NCBI RefSeq assembly: GCF_030409325.1
Contig: NZ_JAUFPR010000002.1
Location: 2,294,001 to 2,358,000, forward strand
Reading direction: 5' to 3'
DNA from: Mucilaginibacter aquaedulcis
GTDB taxonomy: Bacteria; Bacteroidota; Bacteroidia; Sphingobacteriales; Sphingobacteriaceae
DNA: 64,000 nt
This document shows positions 1 through 8,241 of this stretch, one piece after another; position 1 is the first letter of the stretch, and the number at the start of each line of letters is the position of its first letter. Made by a program: the position numbers and the translations under genes. The notes under the pieces are model-generated. The model worked only from the letters and a program-made list of their open reading frames with translations. It was not told the origin of the DNA and made no database searches.

Positions 1-1
1 A

Positions 2-370
2 AGCGCTGCCGTACGCAGCGATGAAGATTTTATGGCTATACCTGATAGCCGCTGGGCCGAGGCTTATAGCCAGGCCATGGGCCCTGATCTGAAAGGCCGC
101 GAACGTTTAAATTCAACCTGGCAAAGCAATTCGGTACTCGGTTTGGTTCAAAATAAAACTACTGATGAGCTTAAACAGGTACGTTACTGGATTGATTGCG
201 GTGATGATGACCCCCTAAGTAAAGGTAATTCGTTGTTGCACATTGCCCTTACCGAAAAGAAAGTTCCGCATGAGTTCAGGATACGTGATGGCGCCCACAA
301 CTGGACATACTGGCGCACCGGTATTACCGATGCTCTGGAATTTATAGGTGATAGTTTCAGGCAGAAATAA
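2..370 (+). CDS. Esterase of the alpha/beta-hydrolase fold, C-terminal fragment
   Basis: The reading frame is open from base 2, so this is the 3' end of a gene that begins outside the window. The fragment resembles the C-terminus of the putative-esterase (esterase D / feruloyl esterase-like) family. The stretch YWIDCGDDD fits the strand and loop carrying the catalytic Asp, and DGAHNWTYW, about 35 residues later, fits the catalytic His region. The nucleophile serine would lie upstream and cannot be seen. The stop is at 368-370 and the gene converges with the TPR gene on the other strand. The substrate cannot be told from this fragment. An ATG at 32 is internal to the gene. Confidence 0.72.
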   Translation, partial: SAAVRSDEDFMAIPDSRWAEAYSQAMGPDLKGRERLNSTWQSNSVLGLVQNKTTDELKQVRYWIDCGDDDPLSKGNSLLHIALTEKKVPHEFRIRDGAHNWTYWRTGITDALEFIGDSFRQK

Positions 371-388
371 GAAATCAACCCTTTTTGT

Positions 389-955
389 TTATTGAGTATC
401 TAAAATATCTATACAGTTTTTCTTTAACTGATTAAGTCGTTCCGGTAATGAGCCAAGGTCTTTATCATCCTTAATATTGCGGTAAAGCGTTTTGATCAGG
501 TTTAGGGTGTCGTCATCCGGATCACATGCCTGGGCTTTTTCTAAATGCGGCAAGGCCTTTTTTGCCTTGTTTATATAAGCGGCATCTATAACAATCTCAT
601 TAGCCGGCTTGCCTGAAATATCCTTAATGTAGAGATAACCTAACGCCCGATGGGCCACATAATAATCAGGCTGCGCCGAGGCCACCCGGTTATAGTATTC
701 AATAGCCTTTACACTTTGGCTGTCATCCTCATATAATTTAGCTAAACCATTATAAAAGCTCAATCGTACCTTGGAGTTTAATTTGGCTGTATCGGGCAAT
801 ATCTGCTGGCCCAGATCAAGGGCCTTATCATGCTCATTTTGCAGCATAGCCAAATTAAAATCGGTGTATTTATCGTACACTTCATCGGCTGTTTGTGCCT
901 GGGATATTTTAGCCGTAAATATTACAAGTAGTATCAGTAGTGTTTTTTTTAGCAT
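389..955 (-). CDS. Secreted TPR-containing protein
   Basis: A 188-residue protein with a Sec signal peptide (MLKKTLLILLVIFTAKISQAQ, cleavage expected after about residue 20). The mature part is helical. Two stretches, roughly residues 40-75 and 80-110, have tetratricopeptide-like spacing, including KAIEYYNRVASAQPDYYVAH and the RALGYLYI helix. TPR folds hold protein partners, and this one should act in the periplasm. No enzymatic motif is visible. It is a single gene: the 2OG-oxygenase gene upstream ends 141 bases before its start. Family membership is fairly clear; the function is unknown. Confidence 0.7.
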   Translation of the reverse strand: MLKKTLLILLVIFTAKISQAQTADEVYDKYTDFNLAMLQNEHDKALDLGQQILPDTAKLNSKVRLSFYNGLAKLYEDDSQSVKAIEYYNRVASAQPDYYVAHRALGYLYIKDISGKPANEIVIDAAYINKAKKALPHLEKAQACDPDDDTLNLIKTLYRNIKDDKDLGSLPERLNQLKKNCIDILDTQ

Positions 956-1096
956 GATGGTTAGGTTGGCCTAATATACGTTTAAAGGTACTAACGCAAA
1001 AGTTGTAGGTTATGATACAAGCGATACAATCGCTAAACCATATTAAGCACTCGTCACAGACGAGCGCAAGAATAAAATACAATGATAATACAATTA

Positions 1097-1804
1097 TCAC
1101 TTAGCATCATGAAATATGATGCCCATGCCGCGTCTTTTGCCGGAGCTTATTTCACTTACACCATGCTTCATGTTTACCCGGTGATAACCTTTACTGCCCC
1201 TGGCGGGACGATAACTGGTAGTAAACAAAAGCATATCACCTTTTGTCGGTTTTAAAACCATCACCCGCGATTGTTCTCGTGGCTTCTGCTCCATTAATAT
1301 AAATTCGCCACCTTCATAATCTACATCCGGTTCATCTAATATGAATACCAATTGCATCGGGAAAAACACTTCCCCATAAAGGTCCTGGTGCATGGCATTG
1401 TATCCGCCTGTAACATATTGCAATATCAAAGGCGTGGGGCGCAACTGATCATGCTCATGGCAGTGCTGCAGCAATTCATCCAAAGTATCCGGGAAACTAT
1501 GCTCCTTATTTAAAAGCTGCATCCAGTTATTAGCAATAGGCGCCACTTTAGGATATACAGTTTCGCGCAATTGCTGTATAAGTGCTGGCAATGGGTATTT
1601 AAAATATTTATACTCACCCTGTCCGTAATGATGCCGTTCCATAACAATGGTTTTACGGTACAAATGCTCATCGTTGTAATGAGCCGTCAACAAGTCGCAC
1701 TCATCTCCTGTTAAAACATTTTTAACCAGGGCAAAGCCTTTGCTATCCATAGCCGCTGCAATAGCCACCCAGTTCAGCTGATCAATTCTTTCCCGAATAC
1801 TCAT
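1097..1804 (-). CDS. 2-oxoglutarate/Fe(II)-dependent oxygenase
   Basis: A 235-residue cytoplasmic protein of the 2OG-Fe(II) oxygenase superfamily (prolyl-4-hydroxylase-like double-stranded beta-helix). The iron triad is visible as H139-x-D141 (AMHQDLYGE) and H214 (NMKHGVSEI), with the basic run KRR near 223-225 able to bind the 2-oxoglutarate carboxylate. It begins 13 bases after the Ada-type gene on the same strand, so the two are probably co-transcribed. From general knowledge, this family often neighbours ada/ogt genes, which suggests a role in alkylation damage; that role is inferred. It is not a canonical AlkB by sequence. The substrate (nucleic acid or protein) is unknown. Confidence 0.82.
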   Translation of the reverse strand: MSIRERIDQLNWVAIAAAMDSKGFALVKNVLTGDECDLLTAHYNDEHLYRKTIVMERHHYGQGEYKYFKYPLPALIQQLRETVYPKVAPIANNWMQLLNKEHSFPDTLDELLQHCHEHDQLRPTPLILQYVTGGYNAMHQDLYGEVFFPMQLVFILDEPDVDYEGGEFILMEQKPREQSRVMVLKPTKGDMLLFTTSYRPARGSKGYHRVNMKHGVSEISSGKRRGMGIIFHDAK

Positions 1805-1817
1805 ACTCCAATAATGC

Positions 1818-2660
1818 TTAATTATTAACTATGGCTGCTTCCCAACCAATAATAGCTGTTTTACGTGTTGGACCCCAATGGTAACCACCAAACTCGCCGG
1901 TTGATTTGATAACCCGATGGCAAGGAATCAAAAAGGCCACGGGATTGGCACCTATAGCGCTACCTACGGCCCTGCTGGCATTGGGCTGCTGTATCTGTTT
2001 AGAAATATCTGAATAAGTGCTCAACTGCCCCATAGGTATCTTCAATAAAGCTTCCCATACCTTGAGCTGAAAATTTGTGCCTTTTAAGTGCAGTTTAATT
2101 TTTGATAACTCCGACCAATCTTTTTTGAAGATGTGCAGGGCATCCTGCTGAGCCACATCTACCACCTGCTCATATGAGGCATTAGGAAACTGCTGTTTAA
2201 GAAGACCGAAAGCTTCTTCCCGGTCATCAGCAAAAGCGATATAACAAATACCCTTAGCGGTTGATGCAACAATGATATTACCAAATTGCGTTTCGGCAAA
2301 GCTGTAGTTAATATTAAGCTCTTTACCCCCATTTTTATATTCGGCTGGTGTCATCCCCTCAATGTTCACAAAGAGGTCATGCAGCCGGCCTGTACCTGAC
2401 AAACCTGTTTCAAAAGCGGTATCAAATAAGGTGGCCTGTTTATCTTTCAGGATACCTTTAGCATAATCAAGGCTTAGGTATTGAAGAAACTTTTTAGGGC
2501 TGATACCTGCCCAATCTGTAAATAAGCGCTGAAAATGAAAAGGGCTCAGGTGTACCTTTTCGGCCACATCATCTAAATTAGGTTGGCTTTTAAAGTTCAG
2601 CTTTATGTAATTAATTGCCTCGGCAATACGTTGGTAATTGATTTCTTCCTGCGTGTTCAT
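1818..2660 (-). CDS. ada: Bifunctional AraC-type regulator / O6-methylguanine-DNA methyltransferase
   Basis: A 280-residue protein with an AraC-type double helix-turn-helix at about residues 10-108 and an O6-alkylguanine-DNA alkyltransferase domain at about 120-275. The acceptor cysteine is C247 in the signature IPCHRV, preceded by the Asn-Ala-Ser-Arg-Ala-Val-Gly helix that inserts into DNA. It removes alkyl groups from O6-guanine irreversibly. It lacks the N-terminal zinc domain of E. coli Ada, which repairs phosphotriesters and acts as the methylation switch, so how it would sense damage is unclear. It is the first gene of a likely operon with the 2OG oxygenase 13 bases downstream. Confidence 0.9.
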   Translation of the reverse strand: MNTQEEINYQRIAEAINYIKLNFKSQPNLDDVAEKVHLSPFHFQRLFTDWAGISPKKFLQYLSLDYAKGILKDKQATLFDTAFETGLSGTGRLHDLFVNIEGMTPAEYKNGGKELNINYSFAETQFGNIIVASTAKGICYIAFADDREEAFGLLKQQFPNASYEQVVDVAQQDALHIFKKDWSELSKIKLHLKGTNFQLKVWEALLKIPMGQLSTYSDISKQIQQPNASRAVGSAIGANPVAFLIPCHRVIKSTGEFGGYHWGPTRKTAIIGWEAAIVNN

Positions 2661-2771
2661 AATGTTATTTATTAATGATTACACTACAAATGTAGGCCGC
2701 TAATACACGCTGTAAAACCCGGAACTTGCGCTGTTTATGCCTCTTGTATAGAGTAAATATAAATTATTAAC

Positions 2772-3308
2772 CTACGATAAAAGCTTTTGCATTTTCACAA
2801 TAGGCAATGCTTCGCCATTGGGCATGGGCTGGTTAATGTGTTCAACAACGGTGTAACCCATAACTTCGTAAAGTGGTACACCAGGCAGGGTAGCACCCAA
2901 CTGAAAACTTTTAAACCCATTGCTTTGGGCAGCACTTTCGCATACCTTCATAATATGGCTTCCAACGCCTCGCCTTGCCCAATCGGGGTGTACAAAAAAG
3001 GCTCTTATTCGCGCTGCATCTATAGCGGGGTCAAGTAATGGGTCTACTACATCCTTATGCTGATCACCACCATACAGGGTATTGCGTTTGCTCCATCCGC
3101 CACAGCCAACTATAGTATCATTTACCATGGCCACGTAATAGGTACCGTCAATTATCAATTGTGTATCAATACCGAAAATATATTTAAGTGCGCTATCAAT
3201 TTGGCTGGGGGTATTATAAGCAGTGCTTAACCCACGTACCGATAACGCTATCAGCTGCTGTAAAAAGTGAATATCATCAAATGTGGCAAGCCGGGTAGTA
3301 ATGGTCAT
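2772..3308 (-). CDS. GNAT-family N-acetyltransferase
   Basis: A 178-residue cytoplasmic protein with the GNAT fold. The acetyl-CoA pyrophosphate-binding motif A is visible as IRAFFVHPDWARRGVG followed by SHIMKVCE (about residues 102-126), and the C-terminal motif B region LYEVMGYTVVEH is typical. The length matches the family. Such enzymes move an acetyl group from acetyl-CoA to an amine on a small molecule or protein. No substrate can be assigned. It is a single gene, with a 111-base gap to the ada gene and divergent from the receptor gene at 3443. Confidence 0.85.
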   Translation of the reverse strand: MTITTRLATFDDIHFLQQLIALSVRGLSTAYNTPSQIDSALKYIFGIDTQLIIDGTYYVAMVNDTIVGCGGWSKRNTLYGGDQHKDVVDPLLDPAIDAARIRAFFVHPDWARRGVGSHIMKVCESAAQSNGFKSFQLGATLPGVPLYEVMGYTVVEHINQPMPNGEALPIVKMQKLLS

Positions 3309-3442
3309 AAAAACTTTAATTAAGCTTCAGGCTATGTTTCATGTTATTCATAACATGCCTGAAAATATCAAATTTAGGAATTGTGTTCCCCAATTAGCCA
3401 TATCTTTTCTTATACTTAGGGAAATTTTTAAACCTGCCAAAT

Positions 3443-5860
3443 TTGAAATTACTGTCTACCTTCTTCCTTTTAGTTTTAATACATACCAGCCTTTCGGCGC
3501 AGATAAAACTTACAGGCACTGTAAATGATGCATCACATCACCCGGTAGATTATGCTGGTGTAAGCCTGATCAACATTGCTGATCAGAAAAATCAATCCTT
3601 GCAAACTGATAATTCAGGAAATTTCATTTTTAATGGCCTTCAGGCAGGGCAATATATGCTTACCGCAACCTCCACCGGATACCAGCAATTTCAATCAAAG
3701 TTTTCTGTTTTGCGGGATACTGCCATCAATATTACCATGCAGCGTTCAAATACCCAGTTGAGTGAGGTTGTAGTTACCGCCACTAAGGCTACGATCGAAA
3801 ACAATCAGGAAAAAATGATTTATAATGTAGCCTCCAACGTAACAGCCACTGGTACCGATGTATTAACCACCCTTAGTAAAGTTCCGGGTATAAAAGTGAA
3901 TGGTAATGAGATCAGCATTGCGGGTAAAGGCATGGTTAAAGTAATGATCAACGACCGGGTTGTTCAACTGGCAGGGGTTGATCTGGTACGATACCTGAAG
4001 TCCATGTCGGCCAATCAGATAGCGAAAATAGAGGTTATCAAAAACCCTTCTGCTAATTACGATGCCGATGGTAATGCGGGCCTTATTAATATCACTACTA
4101 AACACAGCAGCAAACAAGGTTTTTCAGGCAATGTACAACTGAGCGACAGGCAATCGCTGCACAGCCCGGCCACTGTTTTTGGCACCAGTAACTACTGGCT
4201 GGCGGCGGGGAGTGCCAATTTGAATTATAATGCCGATAAATGGTCGGCCTACGCCAATATCAGTGTAGATCATGACCATGAGCTGGAAGGTTTTGAAACC
4301 GACATTTTTTATCCCAAACAAAGCTGGCTGCAAACCGATACCGGTAATTACCGCGGGCACAACTTTAATATAGTTGCCGGGGTTGATTATAAGCTGAGCC
4401 CTAAAACCACCATTGGCATATCGTACCTGGGTGGCAAAAGTGTTTACGATGGATCAGATCATGTAAATAATCCCATCTATAACAACAGCGGCGGGCTCGA
4501 TTCTACTTTAAGAACCTATGCTACATACCATCCCATAGCGCTCAGTAATTCGGGTAATGCCCATGCCATTATTAACTTTGATACTACAGGTAAAAAGCTT
4601 ATGCTTAATGCCGATTACTTTAATTACAACCGCAATGACCGATCAGACTTCGAGAGTAACACCTACCTGCCAAACGGCCAAGGAATACCTTCAAATAATA
4701 CCCGTTATTTTGATACCAATAAGCAGCTCATTAATGTATACACCTTTAAAGCCGATGCGGAGATACCTACCCCATTTGCCAAACTGGCATTTGGCGGCAA
4801 GCTAAGCTTTATCAATAATTACAGCAATGCTTTTTATTATGATAAAGATGTAAATGACAAGCTTACCTATAATACCAATTTAAGCAACGAATTCAGGTAT
4901 ATTGAAAACACACAATCGCTGTATATCAATCTCAATAAAGAAAAAGAGCGATGGAAATACCAGGCGGGTTTACGTGCCGAATACACTGAAACCAAAGGCA
5001 CATCATACACCTTTAACCAAACTAACACCAATAAATATTTAAGGCTTTTCCCATCGGTGCTTATCTCTTATCAGGCCGATTCGGCCAATAGCTTTTCGTT
5101 AAGCTTTGGCCGCAGGATAAACCGCCCTTCGTTTTGGAATCTGAATCCGTTTAAATCACTATTCACTGCTTATAGTTATGGAGAGGGTAACCCGTTTTTG
5201 CAACCCGAGTACAATAGCAACCTGGAATTGTCGCACACGTATAAAAATATACTTACATCGGCGCTGTTTCTGAATATCACAGATAATGGATTTAACAACA
5301 TAACCGTTGCCAGTGCCGATACTAATCTTGTTTACACCGTACCACTTAATTTTATTAAAACTTATCGGGTAGGTATTTCTGAAAATGTTTCCCTTCACCC
5401 TTTTTCCTGGCTTGATAATAATAACCAGGCCACCTTTTACCATACCAACGCGCACTCCAGCCTCTCTTATATTCAAAGTATAAATGGTTATGGTGCTTAC
5501 CTGGCAACCAACAACACTGCTTATTTTAATGCTGATAAAACCTTTGCCATGGCCGTTAATTTCTGGTACCAGTTTCCGGAGATTGATCACATCGGCCGAT
5601 CAGATCCTTATTATAAATTAGATGTGGGCTTTACCGCGTTGGCCATGAAAAAGAAGCTAAACATTACTTTAAATCTTAATGATGCTTTCAGAAGCAGCGC
5701 GTCGGCAGTAACAACTACCGTAAATGGCATCAGGACAAAATTTACCAATTTTCAGCTTAACAGATTTGTATTGGTGGGCCTGAGTTATCGTTTTGGCGGA
5801 GAGGATGGCACTAAAAAACGTGATACCGGTAACGAGGAAGAACGCGGGCGTGTTCATTAA
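3443..5860 (+). CDS. Outer-membrane receptor with carboxypeptidase-regulatory-like domain
   Basis: An 805-residue outer-membrane protein of the TonB-dependent-receptor type. In order: signal peptide (MKLLSTFFLLVLIHTSLSAQ), a carboxypeptidase-regulatory-like beta-sandwich (about 22-105), a plug domain (about 110-225, with VVVTATKA and the IEVIKNPSANYDADGNAG stretch typical of this family), and a beta-barrel to the C-terminus. The barrel belongs to the outer-membrane beta-barrel family 3 group, whose members often lack a SusD partner; none is nearby. The start codon is TTG: the signal peptide begins exactly there and no in-frame ATG precedes it. The ligand is unknown. It appears to be a single gene. 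Confidence 0.87.
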   Translation: MKLLSTFFLLVLIHTSLSAQIKLTGTVNDASHHPVDYAGVSLINIADQKNQSLQTDNSGNFIFNGLQAGQYMLTATSTGYQQFQSKFSVLRDTAINITMQRSNTQLSEVVVTATKATIENNQEKMIYNVASNVTATGTDVLTTLSKVPGIKVNGNEISIAGKGMVKVMINDRVVQLAGVDLVRYLKSMSANQIAKIEVIKNPSANYDADGNAGLINITTKHSSKQGFSGNVQLSDRQSLHSPATVFGTSNYWLAAGSANLNYNADKWSAYANISVDHDHELEGFETDIFYPKQSWLQTDTGNYRGHNFNIVAGVDYKLSPKTTIGISYLGGKSVYDGSDHVNNPIYNNSGGLDSTLRTYATYHPIALSNSGNAHAIINFDTTGKKLMLNADYFNYNRNDRSDFESNTYLPNGQGIPSNNTRYFDTNKQLINVYTFKADAEIPTPFAKLAFGGKLSFINNYSNAFYYDKDVNDKLTYNTNLSNEFRYIENTQSLYINLNKEKERWKYQAGLRAEYTETKGTSYTFNQTNTNKYLRLFPSVLISYQADSANSFSLSFGRRINRPSFWNLNPFKSLFTAYSYGEGNPFLQPEYNSNLELSHTYKNILTSALFLNITDNGFNNITVASADTNLVYTVPLNFIKTYRVGISENVSLHPFSWLDNNNQATFYHTNAHSSLSYIQSINGYGAYLATNNTAYFNADKTFAMAVNFWYQFPEIDHIGRSDPYYKLDVGFTALAMKKKLNITLNLNDAFRSSASAVTTTVNGIRTKFTNFQLNRFVLVGLSYRFGGEDGTKKRDTGNEEERGRVH

Positions 5861-6003
5861 ATCATAGCAGAGGTCTATATGAAAGGCAAAAAATGATTCA
5901 AATATTCAGATAGATATCATTTTATTCAAATAGATGCGGTTTCTGTGAAACTTAAAAGAAGATACCACTGTTTGTTACCATATTTACATATAGAAAGTAA
6001 CCT

Positions 6004-7071
6004 ATGGCTCATCTGTTTTCTCCTTTAAAAATAAAAAACATAGAATTAAAAAATCGTATTGCGGTATCGCCTATGTGCGAATATTCAAGCGAAGATGGCT
6101 TTGCCAATGACTGGCACCTCATTCACTTAGGAAGCAAGGCTGTTGGAGGTGCGGCGATGATTATTACCGAAGCCGCAGCTGTATCGCCGGAAGGCCGTAT
6201 CACTTTTGCCGATCTTGGCATTTATGATGATGCACATATACCAAAACTAAAGCAAATAACTGATTTTATACACGCGCATGGCGCCATTGCAGGCATACAA
6301 TTGGCTCATGCCGGCCGCAAGGCCAGCCATAAGGAACCCTGGACTGGGGGCAGGCAAATACCATCTGACCAGCAAAACGGATGGAAAACTTTAGCACCAA
6401 GCCCTATACCTTTTGCTGAAGGTGAGGAGGCTCCTATTGAACTGGATAAAGCCGGTATTGAAAAAATAAAGGCCGATTTTAAAACAGCCGCAAGTCGGGC
6501 CATTGCTGCCGGGTTCAAAGTTATTGAATTACATAGTGCACATGGTTATCTGCTGCATCAGTTTTTATCGCCGATAAGCAATAAACGCACTGATGAATAT
6601 GGTGGATCATTTGAAAACCGCATACGTTTAACCCTTGAAGTGGTGGAGGCAGTACTGGAAGTTTGGCCTAAAGAAAACCCACTGTTTGTCCGGATCTCTG
6701 CAACCGACTGGACCGAAGGCGGATGGACACCGGATGAATCATCAGCCCTGGCAAAAATTTTAAAAGACAAAGGTGTCGACCTTTTTGACGTTTCTTCAGG
6801 CGGTAATGTACTCAATGCTAAGATACCGTTAAAACCAGGTTATCAAGTTGAATTTGCCGAGAAAATTAAGAAAGAAAGTGGTATACTTACAGGTGCCGTG
6901 GGCTTAATAACAAAGTCGCACCAGGCAAACGAAATAATTCAGGAAGGCGAGGCTGATATTGTATTTTTAGCTCGGGAGATGCTGCGTGACCCACATTTTC
7001 CGTTACGTGCCGCACATGAATTAGGTGTGGAAGTGAAGTGGCCCGTACAGTATGAAAGGGCCAAGTGGTAG
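6004..7071 (+). CDS. namA: NADH:flavin oxidoreductase, YqjM/NamA-type old yellow enzyme
   Basis: A 355-residue FMN-dependent ene-reductase. Class markers of the thermophilic-like/YqjM group are visible: a Cys near the N-terminus in VSPMCEYSS that tunes the flavin, QLAHAGRKA, and the paired histidines of ELHSAHGYLLHQF that bind the substrate carbonyl. The C-terminal flavin phosphate region GILTGAVGL is present. These enzymes reduce activated C=C bonds of alpha,beta-unsaturated carbonyls using NAD(P)H. It lies 72 bases upstream of an OsmC gene on the same strand, which fits a role in electrophile or oxidative stress; the physiological substrate is not known. Confidence 0.9.
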   Translation: MAHLFSPLKIKNIELKNRIAVSPMCEYSSEDGFANDWHLIHLGSKAVGGAAMIITEAAAVSPEGRITFADLGIYDDAHIPKLKQITDFIHAHGAIAGIQLAHAGRKASHKEPWTGGRQIPSDQQNGWKTLAPSPIPFAEGEEAPIELDKAGIEKIKADFKTAASRAIAAGFKVIELHSAHGYLLHQFLSPISNKRTDEYGGSFENRIRLTLEVVEAVLEVWPKENPLFVRISATDWTEGGWTPDESSALAKILKDKGVDLFDVSSGGNVLNAKIPLKPGYQVEFAEKIKKESGILTGAVGLITKSHQANEIIQEGEADIVFLAREMLRDPHFPLRAAHELGVEVKWPVQYERAKW

Positions 7072-7143
7072 TTTAGGCTAACCAAAATCGTTCTTATACA
7101 ACCATGAACTAATAAAACATCACATTATAAAACAAACCATCTT

Positions 7144-7563
7144 ATGAAACGTACAGCAAACGCCCATTGGAACGGCACATTACAAGCAGGTCAGGGAGAG
7201 ATCACTACCCAAAGCACTGTATTAAACAAAACTCAATACTCATTTAAAACCCGCTTCGCCGATGGCGTAGGTACCAACCCTGAAGAATTACTTGCTGCTG
7301 CACATGCAGGTTGCTTTACTATGGCTGTTGGTGCTGCTTTAACCCAGGCAGGCTTTACGCCAAATGACCTTACTACCGATGCTATATTGGATCTGGATAT
7401 GGTTGGCTTAAGCGTTACCGGCATTCACCTGGAACTTAAAGGTTCTGCTATTGAAGGCGTGAGCGAAAGCCAGTTTAAAGAAATTGCAGAAGGCGCAAAA
7501 GCTGGTTGCATTATTTCAAAAGCACTAAGTGTTCCAATTACTTTAAATGTTACTTACGCTTAA
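7144..7563 (+). CDS. OsmC-family peroxiredoxin
   Basis: A 139-residue protein of the OsmC/Ohr superfamily, OsmC subtype. Both redox cysteines are present: one in [13 protein letters not shown] (about residue 59) and one in [11 protein letters not shown] (about residue 121). The family reduces organic hydroperoxides with two active-site cysteines at a dimer interface, usually drawing electrons from lipoylated proteins. It follows the old-yellow-enzyme gene in the same direction and is followed at once by a strong terminator, so the two probably form a small stress operon. The length is normal for the family. Confidence 0.88.
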   Translation: MKRTANAHWNGTLQAGQGEITTQSTVLNKTQYSFKTRFADGVGTNPEELLAAAHAGCFTMAVGAALTQAGFTPNDLTTDAILDLDMVGLSVTGIHLELKGSAIEGVSESQFKEIAEGAKAGCIISKALSVPITLNVTYA

Positions 7564-7585
7564 TTGATACTCCAACACATTTTAT

Positions 7586-7618
7586 AAAAAGAGCAGATCT
7601 TAATGATCTGCTCTTTTT
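7586..7618. terminator. Rho-independent, bidirectional terminator
   Basis: A perfect 14-bp inverted repeat (7586-7599 with 7605-7618) around a 5-base loop. The arms begin with A5 and end with T5, so it can act in both directions. It ends the OsmC transcript and could also stop the convergent lipoprotein transcript. Confidence 0.9.
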
Positions 7619-7655
7619 ATTTTGGGGAAGTTTTATCTGTATGCCAAGACAGGGT

Positions 7656-7727
7656 GTCATGCCGAACTCCATCGAAGCATGGTGGCGGGGTCTCTACGCA
7701 CGATCCTTCGATGGAGCTCAGCATGAC
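7656..7727. repeat. Dispersed intergenic palindrome (GTCATGC-type)
   Basis: A long imperfect inverted repeat. The 22-base arms at 7656-7677 and 7706-7727 differ at two positions and enclose 28 bases (GTCATGC ... GCATGAC ends). It lies between convergent genes and carries no coding signal. From general knowledge, palindromes with GTCAT ends are common between genes in Sphingobacteriaceae. Copies with related ends occur at 22791 and 27715 in this window. Confidence 0.75.
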
Positions 7728-7768
7728 GGCCTATAGCTTTTTATAAAAAAACAAGTTTCAGAGTAAGC

Positions 7769-8170
7769 CTACTTCTGTATCAGAGCCAGTAATTCCTGTG
7801 GAGTTTGGTAAGTGACATCTTTATAGTTAAGCACTTTTACACCTACACAGAGGGTATCTATAGTGTTATTAGTATGGTTAATGTATATTTTGCCCCGCAC
7901 ATCGGGCAAAAAACCTTCATCTGCCTTTTGCAGATTCCTTAATAACTGCATTACGCTATCTATACCCACCTTTTGAGTAAAATTTTTGACCCGGGCTTCA
8001 GGAAAATAGTAATCAAATTTATCGCAGCCTATCCTGAACTGGGTTTCGCGTCCAAGCTCGGTAAACTTAAATCGGATGCTTTTTATATCGTCAGCAGGAT
8101 TGCTTTTAGACTTGCAGGCAAAAATTACTGATACCAAAAGCAGCATGATGGCTATGCTTGTTCTTTTCAT
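7769..8170 (-). CDS. Small lipoprotein of unknown function
   Basis: A 133-residue protein with a lipoprotein signal: MKRTSIAIMLLLVSVIFAC, where Cys19 would be lipidated, followed by KSKSNPADD. The mature part is about 110 residues, predicted alpha/beta, with one further Cys (RIGCDKFDYYFPEA). I do not recognise a named domain. It ends 40 bases after the palindrome at 7656-7727 and converges with the OsmC gene. The PBP4-type gene lies 71 bases downstream of its end on the same strand side, with its own reading direction leftward. Confidence 0.65.
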   Translation of the reverse strand: MKRTSIAIMLLLVSVIFACKSKSNPADDIKSIRFKFTELGRETQFRIGCDKFDYYFPEARVKNFTQKVGIDSVMQLLRNLQKADEGFLPDVRGKIYINHTNNTIDTLCVGVKVLNYKDVTYQTPQELLALIQK

Positions 8171-8241
8171 TGTTTATTAATTGACATATAAACTTACAAA
8201 GTTTTACTGCACATTATTAAACAAATCAAAATTCGTTTCTT

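Noticed and set aside
5159..5590. 143-residue antisense frame in the outer-membrane receptor gene
   Set aside because: It lies wholly inside the receptor's barrel coding region on the other strand and shows no family pattern.
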